From Parasedimentitalea huanghaiensis (GTDB lineage Bacteria > Pseudomonadota > Alphaproteobacteria > Rhodobacterales > Rhodobacteraceae), in assembly GCF_009753675.1 (NCBI RefSeq), contig NZ_WQLV01000025.1, positions 1 to 40,386 on the forward strand: DNA of 40,386 bases, written 5' to 3'. The notes beneath the pieces were generated by a model that made no database searches, was not told the origin of the DNA, and worked only from the letters and a program-made list of their open reading frames with translations. Positions 23,873-32,439 of the stretch are shown here, one piece after another. How positions within the stretch are numbered: position 1 is the first letter of the stretch; each line of letters begins with the position of its first letter. A program made the position numbers and the translations under genes.

Positions 23873-25027
23873 TTACTGCATACGTGGGGCGGGGATCATC
23901 GCCGCATCCGGGCTGGGTGAGCCAAGATACTCACGCTCTCCACCCTTAACCTGGATCAGCGCCACCTGACGCACTGGCATACCATTGGTGCCTTTGTAGG
24001 TGATTGTGCTGGTCGCACCCTGAATACCTTCAAGATTTGCAATCGCATCGCGGATTTTTTGCGGGTCAGTTGAACCCTCAGTGACAAGAACCGCGGCTTC
24101 AACAACTTTGATCAGGTCATAACCAACTGCGTTGAATACAGTTTCGGATTTGTTGCCTGTTGCTGCTTCAAACTTGGTGTTGAAATCAGCCAGTGGGTTG
24201 CCATCCAGCGCATGGCCAGCCGTGGTAAAGACCACACCTTCGCCCGCATCACCCAACGAAAATGTCGTCGGGCTGTCGATGCCATCTGAGCCGATGATCT
24301 GGCTGGTAACACCAGCGGCCCGCAGCGCCTTGAGCATAGATGGGAAGTCGGGCTCATATGCTGAGGTCATAATCACATCGGGCTGATCTTCCAAAGATGC
24401 AATTCTGGTGGCAATCGCTGAAAAGTCCTGCTGGCCGATAGAGTGAGTATCTTGGCCCAAAACTGTGCCGCCAGATTTCTCAAAGACTTCTGCAAAATAC
24501 AGCGGCATAGTCGTGTACTGGCTGTCAGGTGAATAGATGATGTAGGTACTGTCATGGCCTTGCTCGCGCGCCCAAGCGGCCGAAACCGTTGCCTGAACGT
24601 TATCGCCCGGGAAGTTGGCAAACATGTAATCCCCACCAATCATCGGCAGTGTCGGCGATGAGGCACAAGTTGATATCGCCGGGATCTGTGCCGAAGAAAC
24701 GATACCAATCGCTGCCAGGGATGGATCTGCATCACAGGGCAGCACCAGGACAGAAACGCCCGCATCTACCAGTTCCTGCGCAGCAATAGAGGTTTGCGCA
24801 GCGTCAGAGCGGACATCTTTTTCAATCAGCTCGATCATGGTTGTTCCGCCAATGCCACCTGCGGCATTGATTTCGTTCACTGCGATGTGGACTCCGTCGA
24901 TCACCGGTGAATCATAGGTCGCAAGACCACCTGTTTGCGCGGTCGCCAGACCTACGCGCAGGGTGTCAGCCATGACCGGTGCTGCCAGCAGCGCGCCTAT
25001 GGCGGTCAATGTCAAAAATCGTTTCAT
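23873..25027 (-). CDS. Periplasmic substrate-binding protein of a HAAT/Liv ABC transporter
   Basis: Type I periplasmic binding protein (LivJ class), 384 aa from the ATG at 25025-25027. This start gives a clean signal peptide (MKRFLTLTAIGALLAAPVMA, then DTLRVG) and has GGGAG upstream; an in-frame ATG at 25060 overlapping the livMG stop is less likely. Two Rossmann-like lobes are visible: VAVNEINAAGGIGGTTMIEL, a PCDADPSLAAIGIVSSAQIP segment with bound-ligand contacts, YIIYSPDSQYTTMPLYF, and DVIMTSAYEPDFPSMLKAL. Branched-chain amino-acid binders and amide or urea binders share this fold, so the ligand is open. It lies between the fused livMG and livF, the most highly expressed position in such operons. 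Confidence 0.94.
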   Translation of the reverse strand: MKRFLTLTAIGALLAAPVMADTLRVGLATAQTGGLATYDSPVIDGVHIAVNEINAAGGIGGTTMIELIEKDVRSDAAQTSIAAQELVDAGVSVLVLPCDADPSLAAIGIVSSAQIPAISTCASSPTLPMIGGDYMFANFPGDNVQATVSAAWAREQGHDSTYIIYSPDSQYTTMPLYFAEVFEKSGGTVLGQDTHSIGQQDFSAIATRIASLEDQPDVIMTSAYEPDFPSMLKALRAAGVTSQIIGSDGIDSPTTFSLGDAGEGVVFTTAGHALDGNPLADFNTKFEAATGNKSETVFNAVGYDLIKVVEAAVLVTEGSTDPQKIRDAIANLEGIQGATSTITYKGTNGMPVRQVALIQVKGGEREYLGSPSPDAAMIPAPRMQ

Positions 25028-25056
25028 CTTAATCTCCCATTGGTCGGTTGGTTGGG

Positions 25057-26838
25057 TCATGAATGACCTAGATAGGCTTCTATAACGGCCGGGTTTTTTC
25101 GGATTTCAGCGGGTGTTCCCTGGGCAATCAGCATGCCCTCATTCAGGACGATGATGCGGTCACATAGCTGGTTGATCAGTTTCAAATCATGGTCGACGAT
25201 CAAAACACCCAGCCCTAGCTCACTGGTCAGGGTCTGCAGGGTTTTCATCAACTCATCGGTCTCTTCGCGGTTCATGCCTGCGGCAGGTTCATCCAAAAAC
25301 ACCAGTGAAGGTTCGCAGGCCAATGCCCGGGCAATTTCAACCCGTCGCTGATCGCCGTAAGACAGAGTGTTGGCGTCATTTTCTGCAAATTGTGCAACAC
25401 CCATTGCAACAATCGCAGCCTCACAGCGTTCGATTGCGCGTTTGCCGTCAAGGGTCGACAGCGCCGCCGTCAGCACATTTTGATAGACAGTCAGTTCATT
25501 GAACAAGCGAATGTTCTGAAAGGTTCGGGCTATGCCATGGTTGGCAACATCATGCGGCGCTGCGTTGGTTAAAACCATGTCCCCTCGCTGAACGCTGCCC
25601 TCAGTTGGCGTCAACACCCCCGACAGCATATTCAGTAATGTTGTTTTACCGGACCCATTTGGCCCAATCAGTCCGACAATCTCGCTAGGTTTAACCTCAA
25701 TTGATACACCGTTGACGGCGACCAGCCCCCCAAAACGCATTGTCAGATTATCCCCTGTTAGCGGTGTGGGGTCTGCGGAGGCAACGGTCACATGTGTGTC
25801 TTTGCTTTTGGGTTTAACACTGTGTCCAGTCAGGAAGCGCTCTTCCAGTTCCTTCAAACCGGCAAGCCCCTCGGGTTTGCGGAACATCGCAAAAAGAATG
25901 ATCAGGCCAATACCTATTTGAGTGGTGCCGAAGACAGCCGGGACCTCCATACCTGCGACAGAAAACCCACCTTCAAACCGGCGCAAAACTTCGGTCACAA
26001 TAGTGATTGTCAGCGCCCCGGTAATCGCCCCCGTTACGGTGGTCATGCCACCAACAATGAGCATCGCTAGCAAAAGAAACGTATCCGTGAAATAGAATTT
26101 CTTGGGGCTGAATGCGCCCAGAAAATGCGCCATCAAGGCCCCGGATAGCGCCATGATGGCAGCACTCAGAACCCAAGCGATCAGACGTTCACGACGGATA
26201 TGTACACCAACCGCACTTGCAGCAATGGCATTTTCACGCCCTGCCCGCAGCCTTAGGCCGGAAACAGAATCTCGATATAGCCGCGCCACAATCAGCGCCA
26301 GAATACAGAAAATCGCTGCCGACCAGAGCGTGGTGTCGCGCGGCACGCCAAAGAACGACTGTGATCCACGCGTTACATCCCGCCAGCCGATGGTAATCCC
26401 ATGCACAATAATGAGCAGTCCAAGCGTCGCAATTGTTGCTGCCGATCCTTCAAGCCGGTTCAGAGCGAGCCCAATTATGAAGGCAACAATTGACGTGAAC
26501 AGTATTGCCACAGTGATAGCTGTGAGCAGCCCGGTCTCGGTCCCTGCCAGCCATTCGGGCAATTTGGGCAGGGTTGCAACCTTCATTTGCACAGGTAGTG
26601 TCAACAGCGCCGAAGCATAAGCGCCAATCCCCATAAACGACAGATGCCCAAAACTCAGAATGCCGCTATTTCCAGAATAAACACCCATGCCCACAACTGC
26701 GATCAAAGATATGAAAAAGACCGTCAGAATACGCTCACTTGCTGAACCAAGTGCGCTTGCAACCAAAGCTGCCCCAATGCAAAGGGCAACAATGCCAAGG
26801 ATAGAGGCTACTATGTGTTTCGGCGGTGACGTTATCAT
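25057..26838 (-). CDS. Fused LivM permease and LivG ATPase
   Basis: 593 aa from the ATG at 26836-26838 (GGGA 6 nt upstream; a GTG at 26850 is in frame). Residues about 1-330 are a LivM-type permease (MGVYSGNSGILSFGHLSFMG, GLRLRAGRENAIAASAVGV docking loop, MTTVTGAITGALTITIV). Residues about 355-593 are a LivG-type ATPase with Walker A GPNGSGKTT, the RTFQNIRLFNELTV segment specific to LivG, signature LSYGDQRRVEIARAL, Walker B SLVFLDEPAAGMN and switch His in LIVDHD. livM and livG are usually separate genes; here one polypeptide joins them by a charged linker (about 335-355). Such fusions are known in other bacteria but are the minority form. First gene of the operon, divergent from the rpiR-type regulator. 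Confidence 0.95.
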   Translation of the reverse strand: MITSPPKHIVASILGIVALCIGAALVASALGSASERILTVFFISLIAVVGMGVYSGNSGILSFGHLSFMGIGAYASALLTLPVQMKVATLPKLPEWLAGTETGLLTAITVAILFTSIVAFIIGLALNRLEGSAATIATLGLLIIVHGITIGWRDVTRGSQSFFGVPRDTTLWSAAIFCILALIVARLYRDSVSGLRLRAGRENAIAASAVGVHIRRERLIAWVLSAAIMALSGALMAHFLGAFSPKKFYFTDTFLLLAMLIVGGMTTVTGAITGALTITIVTEVLRRFEGGFSVAGMEVPAVFGTTQIGIGLIILFAMFRKPEGLAGLKELEERFLTGHSVKPKSKDTHVTVASADPTPLTGDNLTMRFGGLVAVNGVSIEVKPSEIVGLIGPNGSGKTTLLNMLSGVLTPTEGSVQRGDMVLTNAAPHDVANHGIARTFQNIRLFNELTVYQNVLTAALSTLDGKRAIERCEAAIVAMGVAQFAENDANTLSYGDQRRVEIARALACEPSLVFLDEPAAGMNREETDELMKTLQTLTSELGLGVLIVDHDLKLINQLCDRIIVLNEGMLIAQGTPAEIRKNPAVIEAYLGHS

Positions 26839-26888
26839 CAAGAATCCCACTTTCTGGATGATCCCAGCATTGATGAAATATTTTCACA

Positions 26889-26912
26889 GTCAACATTTTT
26901 TTCATTGTTGAC
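26889..26912. promoter_or_regulatory. Inverted repeat GTCAACA-N10-TGTTGAC in the livMG/rpiR divergent region
   Basis: GTCAACA at 26889-26895 and TGTTGAC at 26906-26912 are perfect inverted copies, 17 nt centre to centre, in the 116-nt gap between the divergent livMG operon and the RpiR-type gene. Each arm contains a -35-like hexamer facing its own gene: TTGACT toward livMG and TTGACA (26908-26913) toward rpiR. A dimeric regulator bound here would sit over both -35 elements. The RpiR-family protein is the obvious candidate. The -10 elements are weak. Confidence 0.55.
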
Positions 26913-26954
26913 AAAAAACTTTCAAAGCGGCCAAATGATGGATAAGGAGAGATC

Positions 26955-27809
26955 ATGGACGTCAAAACCCGCCTCGAAAACATGTCACCCGAATTCACGG
27001 CAACAGAACGACGCCTGAGTGCGCTGTTGTTGATGGACTATCCATTTGCCGGATTACTCCCGATTCAGGAACTGGCTTCGAACACCAAGACCTCTCCTCC
27101 AACAGTTTCGCGGTTTGTCTCAAAACTGGGGTTCTCGGGCTTTCAAGAATTCCAGCGTCAACTCATTGAAGAGTTGAAGGAGGGGCAGCGGTCGCCAGTT
27201 GATCTTCAGAAGACCAGCGCCCCGGTGCAGGGCGCCTTTCTGGCCGGATTTCTTGATCGCGCCGAGGACATTCTGGAAACAACAAAGGCTTCGGTCACAG
27301 AAGTTCAGTTTGAAAAGGTCTGCGGCCTACTCAGCGACCCAAAACGCAGCATCTACATTATTGGCGGGCGGATGAGCGACACGATTGCGTCGTACATTTC
27401 CCGCCATCTGCGCCAAGTCCGTGTCAAAGTTTTCCAGCTTCCACCCGACCCCGAAGTCTGGCCCGAATATCTGCTGCGAATGCGCCCTCGCGATATCCTG
27501 TTGGTGGTCGATTTTCGCCGCTATCAGGTCAGCCTCGCGAAGCTTGCAAACAAGGCCCATCGTGAGCGACATGCGCAAATCGTTTTGATGACAGATCCAT
27601 GGCTATCGCCGGTTGCAAAAAATGCCAACGAAGTTTTGACTGTGCCCATTGATAGCGGAACGCTCTGGGACAGCTACACCGGCGCACTGGCGTTGATGGA
27701 GGCGATTGTCACGCGGGTCGCGGAAAACAACTGGGATCAAACAAAGGGGCGCATCGAAGCATGGGACGCCTCTCGGATTGAGTTTGGAGATACCAATGAA
27801 GAAAACTGA
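26955..27809 (+). CDS. MurR/RpiR-family transcriptional regulator
   Basis: 284 aa. Residues about 1-77 are the RpiR helix-turn-helix domain (SPEFTATERRLSALLLMDYP; LASNTKTSPPTVSRFVSKLG; FSGFQEFQRQLIEELKEG). Residues about 120-250 are a SIS domain (RSIYIIGGRMSDTIASYISR), which binds phospho-sugars or other ligands in relatives. The ATG has AAGGAGA about 6 nt upstream. It is divergent from the livMG operon and overlaps the glutamine-synthetase-family gene by 14 nt, so it probably controls both. RpiR proteins next to transporter and ligase genes for amines or amino acids are common in alphaproteobacteria. The ligand is unknown. Confidence 0.94.
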   Translation: MDVKTRLENMSPEFTATERRLSALLLMDYPFAGLLPIQELASNTKTSPPTVSRFVSKLGFSGFQEFQRQLIEELKEGQRSPVDLQKTSAPVQGAFLAGFLDRAEDILETTKASVTEVQFEKVCGLLSDPKRSIYIIGGRMSDTIASYISRHLRQVRVKVFQLPPDPEVWPEYLLRMRPRDILLVVDFRRYQVSLAKLANKAHRERHAQIVLMTDPWLSPVAKNANEVLTVPIDSGTLWDSYTGALALMEAIVTRVAENNWDQTKGRIEAWDASRIEFGDTNEEN

Positions 27810-29112
27810 CCCGCTTGTATTTGCTGCGACATCGGACCTTGCTGGCATCACCCGAGGCAAAGCCTTTCCCCTGTCCAAGCTGGACAGCCGCATGAAAAAG
27901 GGCGTTGGCTGGACCCCAACAAACGTCATGATCACCTGCTTTGATCACATCGCTCCCAGTCCGTATGGGTCACTAGGGGATCTGCTGTTAGTCCCCGACG
28001 CCACTACCGCCGTGGATCTGGAATTTGACGATAACGCACCTGTTGAACGCTTTGTTCTGGGTGACATCACCGATCTGGCTGGCACCCCTTGGGATCTCTG
28101 TACGCGCTCACTGCTCAAGGCGGCATTGGACCGGTTGCAACAGGTTGGCGGCGTCAGCCTGCTTGGCGCCTTCGAACATGAGTTTCAGTTTCACGGTGAG
28201 GTGCCACCCGGTCCACAAGGATATTCCCTCAATGGGTTTTCCCAACGTCGGGCTTTTGGCGAGACACTGATGTCCGGTCTTGAACAGGGTGGCTTGGAAA
28301 ATGATACCTTCATGAAGGAATACGGCACCAACCAATACGAAGTCACCAACGGCCCATCTAAAGGGGTGCGTGTTGCGGATGATGCTGTAATCCTGCGCGA
28401 AGTGACCCGAATGACCGCACGCCACCACGGTGAAAGCATCACCTTCACGCCGATCCGTGATCCCGCCGGTGTGGGCAACGGTGTACATATTCACATGAGC
28501 TTTCTTGATGGCGACGGTGCGCCCGCCACATGGGACGCCGACGGTCCGTCAGGCATGTCAGCTCTGTCAGCCTCTTTTGTTGCGGGGGTGTTGAAATACC
28601 TCGACAGTATCATCGCGCTAACTGCGCCTTCGGCAGTGTCCTACCTGCGCCTGACGCCCCATCGCTGGAGCGCGGCTTACAACAATCTAGGGTTTCGCGA
28701 TCGCGAAGCCTCGGTTCGCATTTGCCCGGTCACCTCTGATGATCCGGAAAAAATTGCCCGTCAGTATAACTTTGAATATCGCGCAGCAGATGCGGCTGCC
28801 TCACCCTATCTAGCGCTTGCTGCAATTATTCATGCCGGTTGCCAAGGGATAGAAGACAACCTGCCCGCCCCTACCGTTACTCAGGAAGATCTATCTTTGC
28901 TGTCCCCCAGTACACTCGCGGCCAAAGGATACGTTCGCCTGCCGCAATCACTGGAAGAAGCGCTGGAACGGTTTGAAGGCAATGAAACTGTCTGTGGTTG
29001 GTTCCCCAAGGAGTTCGCGCCAGTCTATGTCGCCCACAAGAAGGGCGAATTGAGCGTGATACAAGATATGGATGAGAGTGAACGCTGTGCGGCATATGAG
29101 GGGGTCTACTGA
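27796..29112 (+). CDS. Glutamine synthetase-family gamma-glutamyl ligase
   Basis: 438 aa from the ATG at 27796, which has TTTGGAG 7 nt upstream; the longer open frame reaches 27706 inside rpiR but lacks a site. The GS catalytic domain is clear: SLLGAFEHEFQF (metal-binding Glu), YEVTNGPSKGVRVADDA, PAGVGNGVHIHMSF (substrate and ATP-binding His motif), YLRLTPHRWSAAYNN and the FRDREASVRICPV segment (Arg contacts), then EYRAADAAASPYLALAAII. The N-terminal beta-grasp part is short. It is unlike housekeeping GlnA: no adenylylation-site motif stands out and it is paired with a regulator and transporter rather than glnB. More likely it is a PuuA-like ligase that joins glutamate to an amine. The substrate may be the compound imported by the divergent ABC system. 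Confidence 0.9.
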   Translation: MKKTDPLVFAATSDLAGITRGKAFPLSKLDSRMKKGVGWTPTNVMITCFDHIAPSPYGSLGDLLLVPDATTAVDLEFDDNAPVERFVLGDITDLAGTPWDLCTRSLLKAALDRLQQVGGVSLLGAFEHEFQFHGEVPPGPQGYSLNGFSQRRAFGETLMSGLEQGGLENDTFMKEYGTNQYEVTNGPSKGVRVADDAVILREVTRMTARHHGESITFTPIRDPAGVGNGVHIHMSFLDGDGAPATWDADGPSGMSALSASFVAGVLKYLDSIIALTAPSAVSYLRLTPHRWSAAYNNLGFRDREASVRICPVTSDDPEKIARQYNFEYRAADAAASPYLALAAIIHAGCQGIEDNLPAPTVTQEDLSLLSPSTLAAKGYVRLPQSLEEALERFEGNETVCGWFPKEFAPVYVAHKKGELSVIQDMDESERCAAYEGVY

Positions 29113-29724
29113 GCGCCCGGACGCGCGCAAAACGTAAAGAGCGGCTGAGGAGCGTAAGGTTTCATGTAGCCGGGTCAAAGACCTTACTATGCCTACAATC
29201 GAAACGGATTGTTTCGATAGTCTGGACAAGCCCTGCGGACTTCTTTATCAACTCTGCCATTGGTAGATTGAGTTGATTTAGTCCATTGAGCACAATTTCT
29301 ATACATCGCGCTATCTTGGATCATTGTGGCCTATGCCATGACGATGGCCTTTTTTGAACATGCCCGGCGTAAAATCAAAACACCTCTCATTTTGCAGGGC
29401 TTGGACTTTGCTTTGTTTGGCTATTGATGCAGTCTTTATGCAATGTTCAAAGGCGAAGCTGATGAAGCTCAAAATTGCCACGAACGGCTTTGCATACATA
29501 GTTTGTACGATCGCGGAACTGATCGTACAGCTTTACGGCAGACTAAAACGCAGTCCTTCGACCAATTCAACGAACCACCTTCCGAAATGTACGGAAAAGG
29601 TTAGCTTCAATTTTTTTGAATGGACCTTTGAACGTGAAATATATACGGGTACCCTTACCCGAAAAATACTCAATTTTGGAAAAGACTGTTCCACAGCAAT
29701 TGTTCCAAAAAAAGGAATATTTCT
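29113..29724. other. Non-coding stretch after the GS-like gene
   Basis: 612 nt with no ORF I can support. An inverted repeat ATCGAAAC (29198-29205)/GTTTCGAT (29211-29218) with a 5-nt spacer lies near the start. A short terminator-like hairpin is at 29335-29355. Near the right end CGGGTA (29646-29651)/TACCCG (29656-29661) forms a 6-bp inverted repeat just upstream of the LysM gene and may be an operator or leader hairpin. A 124-codon open frame (29354-29728) has no ribosome site or family resemblance and crosses the LysM start. Confidence 0.5.
29335..29355 (+). terminator. Candidate rho-independent terminator downstream of the GS-like gene
   Basis: GCCAT (29335-29339) pairs with ATGGC (29344-29348) around a GACG loop and is followed by C and six Ts. 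The stem is short, so this is a weak candidate, but it is the only hairpin with a T-run between the ligase and the LysM gene. Confidence 0.4.
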
Positions 29725-30402
29725 ATGAAAAAGCTCACCTTTGGGCTGGTTTGCCTGACCTACGCTTCCATGACGACTGCACAAGAATACACAGTTAAGG
29801 ATGGAGACACTCTTCGTGCGATTTCGGCCGTGCAGCTCGGCAACTCTGGAAAATGGCAGGAAATCTGCGACCTAAACACTGCTGTGATCGCTACCTGCGA
29901 TTTAATCTTCCCTGGTATGGTTTTGGTAATGCCTGGCGCTGAACAGTCGGACTTCGATGGTGTGTCACGACAGCTTGCTGGAGCTGACCTTTCTAAAGCT
30001 CTCTCAGCGGACAACACAGGTTTTACCATCTCCCCGATGGATAACGGCGCAAAAATCAGCGGGGCTCCTGAACAGGTCTCCCCTGGAGGTCGCCCAGGTA
30101 TTTTTGTCGCTCTTGGCAAGAAATTTGAAGAAGCAGCCAGTGGAGATACGGTTAAAGTAACGGTTACAATCGAAGCTGAAAATCCAGGACTATTCAGCGC
30201 TGCTTACAGCACATCCGATGTTGGCAACTCAGGTTGGCAGAGCATGCAATTTCAAAAGGGTGAAAGCTCGTTGAGCTTTAACTATGCAGTACCGAAGTTA
30301 AAAAACGGCAATGACGATTTCGTCGGCGTGTTGCCCGACCCCGAAGCCACTGGACAGGCTATAACAATTACGGCCATTGAGGTGGAAATTCTTCCGCAAT
30401 AG
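29725..30402 (+). CDS. Exported LysM-domain protein
   Basis: 225 aa. A signal peptide (MKKLTFGLVCLTYASMTTAQ) is followed by a LysM domain at about residues 21-70 (EYTVKDGDTLRAISAVQLGN, a KWQEICDLN segment, and IFPGMVLVMPGA), which binds peptidoglycan or chitin-like glycans. Two cysteines flank the LysM core (EICDLN and IATCDL). The remaining 150 residues form a predicted all-beta domain (GTVKVTVTIEAENPG-like stretch, then FSAAYSTSDVGNSGWQSMQF and ending AITITAIEVEILPQ) reminiscent of a carbohydrate-binding jelly roll; this is a pattern-level guess. AAAAGGA lies 9 nt before the ATG. A strong hairpin follows at 30432. It is alone in its transcript and may be a cell-wall or exopolysaccharide-associated protein. 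Confidence 0.88.
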   Translation: MKKLTFGLVCLTYASMTTAQEYTVKDGDTLRAISAVQLGNSGKWQEICDLNTAVIATCDLIFPGMVLVMPGAEQSDFDGVSRQLAGADLSKALSADNTGFTISPMDNGAKISGAPEQVSPGGRPGIFVALGKKFEEAASGDTVKVTVTIEAENPGLFSAAYSTSDVGNSGWQSMQFQKGESSLSFNYAVPKLKNGNDDFVGVLPDPEATGQAITITAIEVEILPQ

Positions 30403-31087
30403 CCCAATCTAATTTGGCATCAGTTAACAAGTTGCGCGACGGTTAGTCGCGCAATATTTCTCGCTTGGGGAACAGCCTTTCCTACATCAAAAGGCTTGGC
30501 GATGTTGTAACAACACGCCGCCAGCAGTGTTCAGGGTGACCCGGTTCACAAGTTCAAAATAGACCAGACACGACGCGCGGGGAACAATGACCCCGCATCG
30601 AGAATAAGATCGTTTTGACCAGCCCTACTTGTACATTCCAAGTTGAAAGTTAGCGCATGGTTAGTTTTGATGCGCCCACGCAACGGAGATTCTTTTCGTA
30701 TGCTTGGCTAATTCCGGTCCAATTTTTTTCCACCCACCAAAAAGCAAACTTAGCCAGATTAGTGCAGCAGTCCCACTTTCAAAGTTCTCGCCAAAACAGC
30801 AGCCCGCCTGCAATGTGAACAACAACCTTAGATAGATCTACCACAGAGTGAACCGAAGCGAGCTTTTTGGTGACCGCCATGATCACCCAAAAAATTGAAT
30901 TGGTACTCAATTAGCGCAGATCTATACCGTGATAGAAACACAAACCCTAGCCAAGTTAAGTAAAGTTTGATTTAAGACCGATAGGGTCTGCTGCGAATCA
31001 CCCTCTTTATAAAACAATTTTTTTGCTTTGCGTTTTGCACTGCACGACAGAACTATTTTGAATAATGCTTACCGAGGTATGATACCT
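30403..31087. other. Long non-coding stretch upstream of the sugar transferase
   Basis: 685 nt with no supported ORF on either strand. It begins with the LysM terminator and turns AT-rich toward the right (a T-run near 31015-31022 and TATAAAACAA at 31008-31017), fitting a long upstream regulatory region for the sugar transferase gene. I see no tRNA, riboswitch or transposase remnant. Confidence 0.45.
30432..30460 (+). terminator. Terminator hairpin after the LysM gene
   Basis: TTGCGCGAC (30432-30440) pairs perfectly with GTCGCGCAA (30446-30454) around GGTTA, followed by TATTTC. It lies 30 nt after the LysM stop. The strong 9-bp GC stem and partial T-tract make it the best terminator in the right half of the window. 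Confidence 0.7.
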
Positions 31088-31771
31088 ATGAGTTCTTTTG
31101 ATACTGAAAATGTTGAAACCCGTAAGCCATTTGACAGTTACTACGCTGCAAACGACTTCCAGGGTGGCCTTTATAGAAACACTCTCAAAAGATTTTTTGA
31201 TTGTTCCTTAGTCCTGATTTCGGCCCTTGTTGCCTTACCAATCATCGGGATTCTTGCTGCCTTGGTGGCGCTAGATGGGGGCAATCCATTTTATGTGCAG
31301 GAACGAGTAGGCAAAAATGGCCGCCACTATAAAATGTGGAAACTGCGCTCGATGGTTTTTAATGCGGATAGTCTTCTTGAGGAATATTTGGCGACAAACA
31401 GCGAAGCTTTGGCTGAATGGACCAGCAAACAAAAACTGACCAATGACCCTCGCATCACTCGATTCGGCCACTTTATTCGGAAGACGTCGCTGGATGAACT
31501 TCCGCAGCTATGGAATGTTCTCATTGGGGATATGAGCCTTGTCGGCCCGCGTCCGATGATGCCTTCGCAAAAAGAACAATACCCAGGAACAGACTATTAC
31601 GAACTGCGTCCAGGCATCACAGGCAAGTGGCAAGTGTCTTCACGCAATGAATCAACTTTCGCCGACCGGGCCAAATTTGACGCCGACTATAATCGCGAAA
31701 TCTCGTTTCTAAATGACCTGGGCCTTCTTCGTAAAACAGTGCAAGTTGTGCTGAAGGGAACTGGCTGCTAA
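31088..31771 (+). CDS. Undecaprenyl-phosphate sugar transferase (exopolysaccharide initiation)
   Basis: Bacterial sugar-transferase family (WcaJ/ExoY/PssA type), which loads the first sugar phosphate onto undecaprenyl phosphate at the inner membrane. 227 aa from the ATG at 31088, with GAGG 10 nt upstream; two earlier in-frame ATGs have no site. One membrane helix (CSLVLISALVALPIIGILAA) is preceded by LKRFFD. Family blocks are FYVQERVGKNGRHYKMWKLR, RITRFGHFIRKTSLDELPQL, WNVLIGDMSLVGPRPMM, and LRPGITGKWQVSSRN. The short form lacks the extra N-terminal TM bundle of WbaP/WcaJ, so it resembles ExoY. A palindromic hairpin follows the stop. It is separated from the other polysaccharide genes by about 5 kb of unrelated or non-coding DNA. 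Confidence 0.95.
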   Translation: MSSFDTENVETRKPFDSYYAANDFQGGLYRNTLKRFFDCSLVLISALVALPIIGILAALVALDGGNPFYVQERVGKNGRHYKMWKLRSMVFNADSLLEEYLATNSEALAEWTSKQKLTNDPRITRFGHFIRKTSLDELPQLWNVLIGDMSLVGPRPMMPSQKEQYPGTDYYELRPGITGKWQVSSRNESTFADRAKFDADYNREISFLNDLGLLRKTVQVVLKGTGC

Positions 31772-31776
31772 TCACT

Positions 31777-31793
31777 GAAAAGGTTACCTTTTC
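31777..31793 (+). terminator. Hairpin after the sugar transferase gene
   Basis: GAAAAGG (31777-31783) and CCTTTTC (31787-31793) pair around TTA, five bases after the stop. The CCTTTTC arm supplies the T-run itself, giving a terminator-like element that could work on both strands. Confidence 0.55.
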
Positions 31794-32439
31794 GGGATAT
31801 GTAGCTGTTCGTAGATAGCTGCGGAAACTACCCAGTTTAGTATCTTTCTTTTGGTCTGGTGGAGGCACAGTTATGTGCCCTGCCTGGACCATTTGGCGTT
31901 ATGGAAAGCTAAACATCGGAGGGGAAACTTTGAAAATCCTGATGCAGGGATTTGGAAACACCTTCTTAGCGCACGCTGTCCCTGCCCTGCCTCGGTCACA
32001 ACTTGGAATGTCACTCTCCATATGTTGGCACTGCTAAATCAAAGTGCAGCCAATTGATTGAGACTGAGCACCGACAAACTTTTCTAAAGCACGAAGCAAG
32101 CTCAGCATTTAGAAAGCGAGACAGTGGCCCACATAGTTGTTGCCAACGGGTGCTCGCTTGAGAAAACTGTTGAGTAAACGCACAATTGCTACAGTTACAT
32201 CATCTCCAATACCTGTGTATTGAACTGCGAGTGTTGATGTAAGCTATCTTAATTTGGATCGTAATCGGTTCTTGACCAAAACATAGCCCCACCCGTCTGC
32301 TTAGAACAAACGAACCAGCAAACAGTAGCACGCGCCTGCAGCTGCAAGGTCATTCAAAATGGACGTGCGAAGAACAGGCTATCGAGCGCGCGATAAGGTT
32401 TCAGGAATACACGAAACCATCGCTGCAACGCTAAGTAGC
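31794..32439. other. Non-coding stretch with one short candidate ORF
   Basis: About 650 nt without a recognisable gene. The only signal is GGAGGGG at 31918-31924, five bases before a TTG (31930) that opens a 35-codon frame ending at 32037 (starts LKILMQGFGNTFLAHAVPAL). Its first residues resemble the N-terminal strand of a nucleotide-sugar or glycosyltransferase fold, so it may be a remnant of a lost polysaccharide gene or a small peptide gene. Confidence 0.35.
31930..32037 (+). CDS. Possible 35-aa peptide or gene remnant with strong ribosome site
   Basis: TTG start at 31930 after GGAGGGG, stop TAA at 32035-32037. The product starts LKILMQGFGNTFLAHAVPAL and ends ICWHC. Initiation signals are good, but the TTG start, short length and lack of a family make it doubtful. 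It could be the 5' remnant of a glycosyltransferase-like gene in a decayed stretch. Confidence 0.2.
   Translation: MKILMQGFGNTFLAHAVPALPRSQLGMSLSICWHC

Noticed and set aside
27706-27795. N-terminal extension of the GS-like ligase
   Set aside because: It lies inside the rpiR gene, has no ribosome site, and the family N-terminus begins after the ATG at 27796.
29311-29728. Open frames on both strands that might be a transposase tail
   Set aside because: No DDE motif, no inverted-repeat ends and no target duplication were visible, and the plus frame runs over the LysM start.
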